A stretch of DNA of 36,578 nt from an uncultured Clostridia bacterium (GTDB lineage Bacteria > Bacillota > Clostridia > Christensenellales > CAG-314): positions 1 to 36,578 of the forward strand of contig CANQCN010000011.1 of assembly GCA_947589685.1 (NCBI GenBank). The letters are read 5' to 3'. Under the pieces are notes generated by a model. It saw nothing but the letters and a program-made list of their open reading frames with translations. It was not told where the DNA came from and did no database searches. A program made the translations under genes and the position numbers. How positions within the stretch are numbered: position 1 is the first letter of the stretch; each line of letters begins with the position of its first letter. Below, piece by piece: positions 31,708 through 36,578 of the stretch.

Positions 31708-34700
31708 ATGAGAATAGTCAAGGTCGTTGCGACCGACCCGCAAACCAACGAAAAACAGTACTTTACCTTCGGCACCGCGTCCGACGGCAAAAAGCTCATC
31801 AATACGCGCGGCGGCAGACTTGCCAATTATTTCGACTTCTGCTTTGAACGTGCCGATTGCGCGCGCGACGTGGAGATAGAGTTTTTCGTCAACGAGGATA
31901 TGTATTCGCTCAGCCGCCTTCACAACGAGGACGGCACCGTGCGCACCGTGCTGAAAAAGTCGGTAGAGGGCGAGTATCGTGTGGTGGCGCGCGCTCACGC
32001 CGTCGAATACATAGAAGAGCTTGTGGGCACGTCTGTCGCGGGATTGCTTCGGCTTGGTTACGTCAGCAACAAGGCGGTGGATTCTTTTCACGGCGATCTG
32101 CTGCAATTCGACGAGATACGTCTGTTGAGCGAAGTGCGGCAAAGCATCGAGCAATCGGGCGCGGAGACGCAAGCGCTCAAAGACAGCGCAATGTACCGAC
32201 TTAAAAAATACGCCTCCGAGGCTGTGCCCGCTTCCGCCGACGATCTCAGCGCGATAAACGCGGAGTTGGATATTCTCGTGCGCGACATAACCGTAGCCAC
32301 CGCGCAGTTGGGAGAGCTGAAAGCCAAGCAGAACGTCGATTCCATTCGCGCCGATATATCCGCGCAGCTCAACGACGCTCAAACCAAGTACAACAAGCTC
32401 ATCACCCGCCAGGCGGATATAGAAGAGGCTCGCGCGAAAGTCAAATTGCACGACGACGTGGAGCTGCTTGTGCCCAAGCTCAAAACGTTGCGCGCCGTCA
32501 ACGAGCAGCGCGATACCTACGACAAGCGCCGTTACGAGATCACGGGAGAATTGGAGTGGCAGGAAAACGAGCTTGCGGACGTACGAAAGCAGTTGGAAGA
32601 AAAAAACAAGCAGTACGTCATCACGCAGGATAAGCGCAACCGTATCGAAGCCATCAACGGCGAATTGACCTATATCGCCTCGCTGTACGAAAAGAACAAA
32701 AAAATCAACGAACAGCTGTTGGAGCTCAACGACAAGCAAGAGCGGCTCACCGCGGAAAAAGCGCTTTACCGCGAGCGGCTGGACGTGGTGGAAAAGACCC
32801 TCGGCGAAGTGAAAGAAAGTCTCGACGCGTTCGACATACCCGCGCGTTCGGTGGGCGAGCTGTTGGAAGCGGTGCGCGTCGACGTAAAAATAGACGAAGT
32901 CAACGCTCAGATAGAAAAACTTTCCGGCGAGCTTGCCGTCAAGGACAGTCAGATAGCGGAAAAGGAAAGCAATTTGGTGGTGCAGGTCAAGCGTTTCCGC
33001 GCTGTGGCGGAGATAGACAACACCGTCACGCCCTTCAAAGCGCGCGAAACCATTTTGCAAGTTTTGGACACCAAGTACTCCAAGTTGGAGACCGTCAACA
33101 TGTCCTTGAAGGAAAAGCAGCGCAACTTCGAGCGCGCCTTGGAGGACTACAAGTATCGTCTCGCGCAGTTGGAGCAATCCCGAAGCCGTCTCGAATCGGA
33201 TCTGGAAAAAACTCAATTGCGCAAGCAAGAAGAATTTAAGCGCGAGGTGTACCTCAACAGTCAAAAGGTATTCAGCGACGACGCCACAAGCGTGTTTGCG
33301 GTCACGGTCAACTTCAACGATCACGAGGTGGAAACGCTCAAACAAGAGCTTTCCGCCCGCAATATGGATCGCGACCTCATTTGGGAGCGCATATCCCAAT
33401 TGGAGGGCTCGTTGAAGGAGATCGCCCGTCATATAGAGATCAACTCCGCCGAAATGGAGACGTTGCAACGCGAAAAGGACAACATCAACCGTCGTTACAA
33501 CGAGATCATATCGCAAAACACCAACGAGGCGGTATTCAATTATCTCAAAGCGCTAAGCAGCGACAACGGCACCAAATATCTGTTGGACGTGCAGCAGGAC
33601 GCCGTTCGCAGCGAGGCGGAGCTAAGCGAGTTCAAGCGCACTGCGGAGTCGCTTCGCGCCAAGCTCAATTCGCTCAAAAGCCGTCTCGGCTATCTGCAAG
33701 AAACGCAAGCGGGCTTTGCGGATACGCGCACGTCGATAGACAATCTCATCGCCACCAACGACAAGATCAAGGACGAGCTTTCCGACATAGGCGAGCGTTT
33801 CAGCAACGGCTACGAGCAGTACAAGGCGCTCATACGTCAGCTGGAAAACATCGAGTCGCGCTTGGACGACGTTCGCGGCGCGATAATAGAAAACACCAAG
33901 ACCGTCAAGGTCAACGAGCAGCAAATTGCCGAGTCCACGCTAAAAGCGCAGGGCTATGCGGGCACGGACGACCTCGAAAAAGCGATCGCCAACTTCCGTT
34001 ACGAGTTGGGCGACGTGGAGAGCGAGCGTCAGATGTTGACGGACTCCGCTCAAAATATGGAAAAGGACATATTCCGCAAGCGGTTGGAATTGGAAAAGAC
34101 CCAATGGCTTTACGAGTCCAAGCAAAGAGAGTACGACGAACTGCACAACGAGTTGGAGATAGAGTTTAAGCTCAAAGGTCTGGACGTGGATCAAGTGTTG
34201 GCAACGGACGTCGAGGCAAGCGTTGAGGGTTTGCGCAAGATCATCGCGGAGTTCGACACAATGCGCTCTCAGCTTGCGGAAAAGATCGACAATTTGTATT
34301 CCATTTTGCAAAGCCGTCCCGCAGTCGAGGTCTCCGCGGAGGAGATCGCCGCCAAACAGCAGGAGATCGACTCGCTTACCGCGCGCCAAACCGAGTTGGA
34401 AGAGCGGCGCAACGTACAGCTCAACACCTACGTCACCGCAAGTACCGTTCGCGCCAAGGTGGGCGTAGCGGCAGCCGAGGCAAGGATGCTCAACAGTCTC
34501 AAAGAGACGATAGGGCACAATGAAATAGTATCGTTGCTTATCGAAGACAAGATAAGGAGCATATTGCTCGTCGCCACGCAATTTCTCAACGGCTACACGG
34601 GCGGCAACGACCGTCTGGTCGAGCGAGACTACAAGCTTTTGCTCAAAGAGGGCAACGTTTGCACGGACTACGACGAATTGCCCGTCGAACTGAAAACGGC

Positions 34701-35283
34701 TGTATATGCGGCGCTTATGATAGCGTTGCCGAGCGCAATGCACTCCGACGGCAAGTGGTTGATATTCGATGAACGTCTCGACATCGGGCGCGAAGTCGTT
34801 TCCGGCATGCTGGCAAATTCCTCCGACGTAAGCTATGTTACGGGTTATCGCGTCGTTCGCGACAAAAAACCCGCCGCCGAAACCTCGTCCGTTGACGAAC
34901 CGTCCGTTTCCGACAAAGATATGTCAAATGCGGAACAGTCCGCACCCCTTGTCGCCGAAACGGAAGCGGAAACCGTTACAGAGGTTGCCGCGCCGAGCGA
35001 AAGTCCCTCTTCGGACGAACTGCCGCCCGACGTCGAGGCTTCCGCCGCCGAGCCGGAACCCGTCCCCGATATATCCGCGCCGAGCGAGGAAGATGCGCTT
35101 CCCGAAACGCCCTCCCAAGAGGCGGATATTGACGAGCAGCCCTCTTCCGAAACGGAACCGCCCGTCACGGAGCAGTCGTCCCCCGCCGAAGAACAGCCTG
35201 TTGCGGCGCCGTCAAATGCCGCCGACTCTTCGGACGAACCGTCCGAGCCCGTGCGGGAGACCTCCGATCAAGCAGACAATTGA
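31708..35283 (+). CDS. SMC/Rad50-like coiled-coil protein with degenerate ATPase motifs
   Basis: 1191 residues from ATG 31708, chosen because AAGAGG (31696-31701) sits six bases before it; a TTG at 31690 is in frame but without a site. The N-terminal ~150 residues look like an SMC/Rad50 head half (VEIEFFVNEDMYSLSRL, then FDEIRLLSEV). The only Walker A-like stretch is GTASDGKK (22-29), with Lys where Ser/Thr should be. Long coiled coil spans ~165-960 with breaks. The second head half has LPVELKTAVYAALMIAL (991-1007) where SMC proteins have LSGGE, then a good Walker B, WLIFDERLDIG (DE at 1021-1022). Residues ~1053-1191 are a Pro/Glu/Ser-rich disordered tail. It is probably a chromosome or repair-associated structural protein. 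ATP use is doubtful. It is divergent from the primosome genes. Confidence 0.85.
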   Translation: MRIVKVVATDPQTNEKQYFTFGTASDGKKLINTRGGRLANYFDFCFERADCARDVEIEFFVNEDMYSLSRLHNEDGTVRTVLKKSVEGEYRVVARAHAVEYIEELVGTSVAGLLRLGYVSNKAVDSFHGDLLQFDEIRLLSEVRQSIEQSGAETQALKDSAMYRLKKYASEAVPASADDLSAINAELDILVRDITVATAQLGELKAKQNVDSIRADISAQLNDAQTKYNKLITRQADIEEARAKVKLHDDVELLVPKLKTLRAVNEQRDTYDKRRYEITGELEWQENELADVRKQLEEKNKQYVITQDKRNRIEAINGELTYIASLYEKNKKINEQLLELNDKQERLTAEKALYRERLDVVEKTLGEVKESLDAFDIPARSVGELLEAVRVDVKIDEVNAQIEKLSGELAVKDSQIAEKESNLVVQVKRFRAVAEIDNTVTPFKARETILQVLDTKYSKLETVNMSLKEKQRNFERALEDYKYRLAQLEQSRSRLESDLEKTQLRKQEEFKREVYLNSQKVFSDDATSVFAVTVNFNDHEVETLKQELSARNMDRDLIWERISQLEGSLKEIARHIEINSAEMETLQREKDNINRRYNEIISQNTNEAVFNYLKALSSDNGTKYLLDVQQDAVRSEAELSEFKRTAESLRAKLNSLKSRLGYLQETQAGFADTRTSIDNLIATNDKIKDELSDIGERFSNGYEQYKALIRQLENIESRLDDVRGAIIENTKTVKVNEQQIAESTLKAQGYAGTDDLEKAIANFRYELGDVESERQMLTDSAQNMEKDIFRKRLELEKTQWLYESKQREYDELHNELEIEFKLKGLDVDQVLATDVEASVEGLRKIIAEFDTMRSQLAEKIDNLYSILQSRPAVEVSAEEIAAKQQEIDSLTARQTELEERRNVQLNTYVTASTVRAKVGVAAAEARMLNSLKETIGHNEIVSLLIEDKIRSILLVATQFLNGYTGGNDRLVERDYKLLLKEGNVCTDYDELPVELKTAVYAALMIALPSAMHSDGKWLIFDERLDIGREVVSGMLANSSDVSYVTGYRVVRDKKPAAETSSVDEPSVSDKDMSNAEQSAPLVAETEAETVTEVAAPSESPSSDELPPDVEASAAEPEPVPDISAPSEEDALPETPSQEADIDEQPSSETEPPVTEQSSPAEEQPVAAPSNAADSSDEPSEPVRETSDQADN

Positions 35284-35301
35284 CGCAAAAACGCAAAAAA
35301 C

Positions 35302-35331
35302 GCCCAAACCTCAAACGGTTTGGGCTGTTTT
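35302..35331. terminator. Bidirectional terminator between the SMC-like gene and thpR
   Basis: GCCCAAACC (35302-35310) pairs with GGTTTGGGC (35317-35325). TTTT follows on the plus strand and a run of six T on the minus strand (A-run 35295-35300). It serves two convergent genes. Confidence 0.9.
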
Positions 35332-35355
35332 GTTGAAAAAATGTCTGCGCAAGGT

Positions 35356-35901
35356 CTATTCGTCGGCGACTTTCAATTCCACTGTGTACAGCGGGCGATA
35401 GCACACGCTTTTGCCTTCGAACACGCTTTCAAAAAGGGTCAATTTCGTCGCGTCAAAGGGCATATTGAACACTTGCACGTTTTTTGTCACCTCCGAAAAG
35501 GGCAGCGTAAAGCTTTTTTTGCGTATCAACGTCACGTGCGGACGGTAAGCGCGATGTTCCACTTCGAAGCCGTTTGCTTCCAGCCTTTCGCCGAGACGGT
35601 CGTGCAGCTCGGTCAATTCTGCGCTTTGCCGAATCTTTGCCCACACGATGTCGCCGGTGCGTTGCATTGCAAATTGCATTACGGCAAGCGACGGCGCGGG
35701 CAAGTCCTTTACCGAGTCCATTGCGCTCTGCACGTAGATCAAGTCGCTCGGCTCTACGCTTCCGAGAAAGTGCAGCGTCAAGTGCAAATTTTCTTTTGGC
35801 ACAAAGTTGCCGCCGTCGGCAAATTCGGCAAACTGCCTTGACGAGCGTTCGAGATTATCCTTTGCTTTTTGCGGCAATTCCAGCGCAACAAAAACTCGCA
35901 T
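35356..35901 (-). CDS. thpR: RNA 2',3'-cyclic phosphodiesterase (2'-5' RNA ligase family)
   Basis: 181 residues, the normal length. Opens 2',3'-cyclic phosphate ends of RNA; in vitro some members reversibly join tRNA halves by a 2'-5' bond. The two catalytic HxTx motifs are complete: H40-L-T-L in NLHLTLHFLG and H122-V-T-L in YRPHVTLIRK. The start MRVFVALELP is canonical, and GAGGTGA precedes it. It is monocistronic, with its own promoter and a bidirectional terminator shared with the convergent SMC-like gene. With the DHH nanoRNases and SurE proteins it adds to a set of RNA-end enzymes in this window. Confidence 0.95.
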   Translation of the reverse strand: MRVFVALELPQKAKDNLERSSRQFAEFADGGNFVPKENLHLTLHFLGSVEPSDLIYVQSAMDSVKDLPAPSLAVMQFAMQRTGDIVWAKIRQSAELTELHDRLGERLEANGFEVEHRAYRPHVTLIRKKSFTLPFSEVTKNVQVFNMPFDATKLTLFESVFEGKSVCYRPLYTVELKVADE

Positions 35902-35921
35902 ATTTCACCTCACACGATTCA

Positions 35922-35950
35922 ATTGTATCACAAAACAGTTCATTATGCAA
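35922..35950 (-). promoter_or_regulatory. Promoter of thpR
   Basis: On the minus strand: TTGCAT (35950-35945), 17-bp spacer, TACAAT (35927-35922). Confidence 0.72.
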
Positions 35951-35958
35951 GTCGCGTC

Positions 35959-36066
35959 GGGTGTTCCACGCAAAAAGGCTTCACTACGAACGCCGCACAA
36001 TTTGGTAAAGACAAAAACCACTTTGTGCGGCGTTCTTCGTTGCAGATTATTTTGCGTGGAACACCC
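35959..36066. mobile_element. MITE-like element with 17-bp perfect terminal inverted repeats
   Basis: GGGTGTTCCACGCAAAA (35959-35975) is exactly inverted at 36050-36066. Inside is a second long hairpin, GAACGCCGCACAA.../...TTGTGCGGCGTTC. The core recurs at 27389-27450 with one mismatch, and parts of the ends recur at 11714-11800. It is 108 bp with no coding capacity of its own. The short open frames across it are translations of the repeat. Confidence 0.8.
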
Positions 36067-36150
36067 TCGCTCCCCGTAGACCCCTCCGTATCCACGCCCC
36101 GACCACCCACCCCCATTCGCAGGGACACAGTTCGTCATAGTAATAAAAGA

Positions 36151-36453
36151 CCTTCCCCGTCACGGGCAAGCCGTTACGGGGAAGGGGGACCGCGTAAGCG
36201 GTGGAAGAGGGGTTGTAAAAGATCGATTTAATTAAAGCAATCACAAAGGCTCCCCTTGATGAGCAAGGTGGAGCTGTCTGCGATAGCAGACTGAGGGGTT
36301 TGAACCTTCCCCGTCATACGTAGTATTACGGGGAAGGGGGACCGCTTGCGGTGGAAGAGGGCTGCAAGAGACAAGCTTGATTCATATATCCCTCTATCGT
36401 CGCCCTATGGGCGCCACTTTCCCCGTAACGGCTTGCCCGTGACGGGGAAAGTC
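36151..36453. repeat. Cluster of CCCCGT-type palindromic repeats
   Basis: Three hairpins share the frame CCCCGT...ACGGGG: 36151-36185, 36305-36337 and, inverted, 36416-36452. The 27-base core of the third is the exact reverse complement of that of the first. The inner stems differ but still pair: ACGG/CCGT in the first, ATAC/GTAT in the second. The first two are followed by a small hairpin ACCGC/GCGGT with different loops and then GGAAGAGGG. Between them, 36249-36302 holds another palindromic unit (GGCTCC...GGAGCT, then GTCTGC/GCAGAC). No gene. 36067-36150 shows nothing further. Confidence 0.85.
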
Positions 36454-36488
36454 TTTTTCGCGAAGACAAAGTTCATAACAGTAACATT

Positions 36489-36578
36489 TAACCGTCCCCG
36501 TCAAGCGAGTTGAGGGGCGCGCCACGAAAAGCGAACGTGTCCTGTGGACACTTCGCCGTGAGCGCGGGCAAGTTGGTG
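36489..36578 (-). repeat. Inverted copy of the dispersed repeat at 11534-11633
   Basis: Read on the minus strand from the window edge it begins CACCAACTTGCCCGCGCTCA and tracks the copy at 11534 to the GGGGACGGTT end. It lacks ~9 bases after AACTCGCT. The internal stem GCGAA-GTGTCC/GGACACGTTCGC is better paired here than in the other copy. The element may continue past the window. Confidence 0.85.

Noticed and set aside
35905..36244. Several short open frames across the terminal repeats
   Set aside because: They translate the palindromic elements; the same peptide appears at 27361-27636 because the DNA repeat is shared.
36151..36453. CRISPR array or integron attC array
   Set aside because: The repeats are irregularly spaced, differ in orientation and have no uniform spacers, cas genes or integrase nearby.

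Overview
The window looks like chromosomal DNA from an uncultured Bacillota, probably a Clostridia-like lineage. The support is a DnaD-type primosome protein next to a DnaI/DnaC-type helicase loader, a DUF5685 plus J-domain gene pair, strong Shine-Dalgarno sites, and many near-consensus vegetative promoters with 17-bp spacers. No phage, transposase or CRISPR was seen. The species cannot be named from this sequence alone.

Layout: 1-468 is the end of an SF2/SNF2-type helicase. 747-3976 is an operon of trpS, DUF5685, a degenerate J-domain protein and a membrane protein. 4060-5199 is a THUMP-type RNA methyltransferase that looks leaderless. A minus-strand tRNA-Pro(GGG) follows, then two secreted or surface genes: a membrane-anchored 5'-nucleotidase (5984-7699) and a large modular lipoprotein containing a perfect 434-bp duplication (7819-11412). 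11816-15448 is a minus-strand group (membrane protein, two nanoRNase-type DHH phosphoesterases, SurE) whose last three genes are translationally coupled. 15660-17756 holds a leaderless cation efflux gene and mannose-6-phosphate isomerase.

18026-27184 is the most distinctive block. It is an apparent eight-gene operon with its own promoter, a highly structured leader and a final terminator. It encodes a solute-binding lipoprotein, a fused two-domain permease, an ATPase, an RDD membrane protein, a second SurE-like phosphatase and three tandem class II aldolases. The transporter layout is that of Fbp/Afu systems. The gene company (isomerase, phosphatase, aldolases) makes uptake and breakdown of phosphorylated sugars a reasonable hypothesis.

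The right part has tRNA-Arg(CCT), an MgtC-family protein, the helicase loader and DnaD-domain protein (minus strand), and, facing away from them, a 1191-residue SMC-like coiled-coil protein with degenerate ATPase motifs. Its promoter interlocks with that of the primosome genes. thpR follows. The final ~600 bp is a cluster of non-coding palindromic repeats. Relatives of these repeats lie at 11486-11800 and 27389-27450, so they are mobile or amplified families in this genome.

Functional themes: RNA end-processing and nucleotide salvage (two DHH nanoRNases, two SurE proteins, ThpR, secreted 5'-nucleotidase), phosphorylated-sugar metabolism, and replication initiation. All assignments come from reading motifs by eye; no database search was run.
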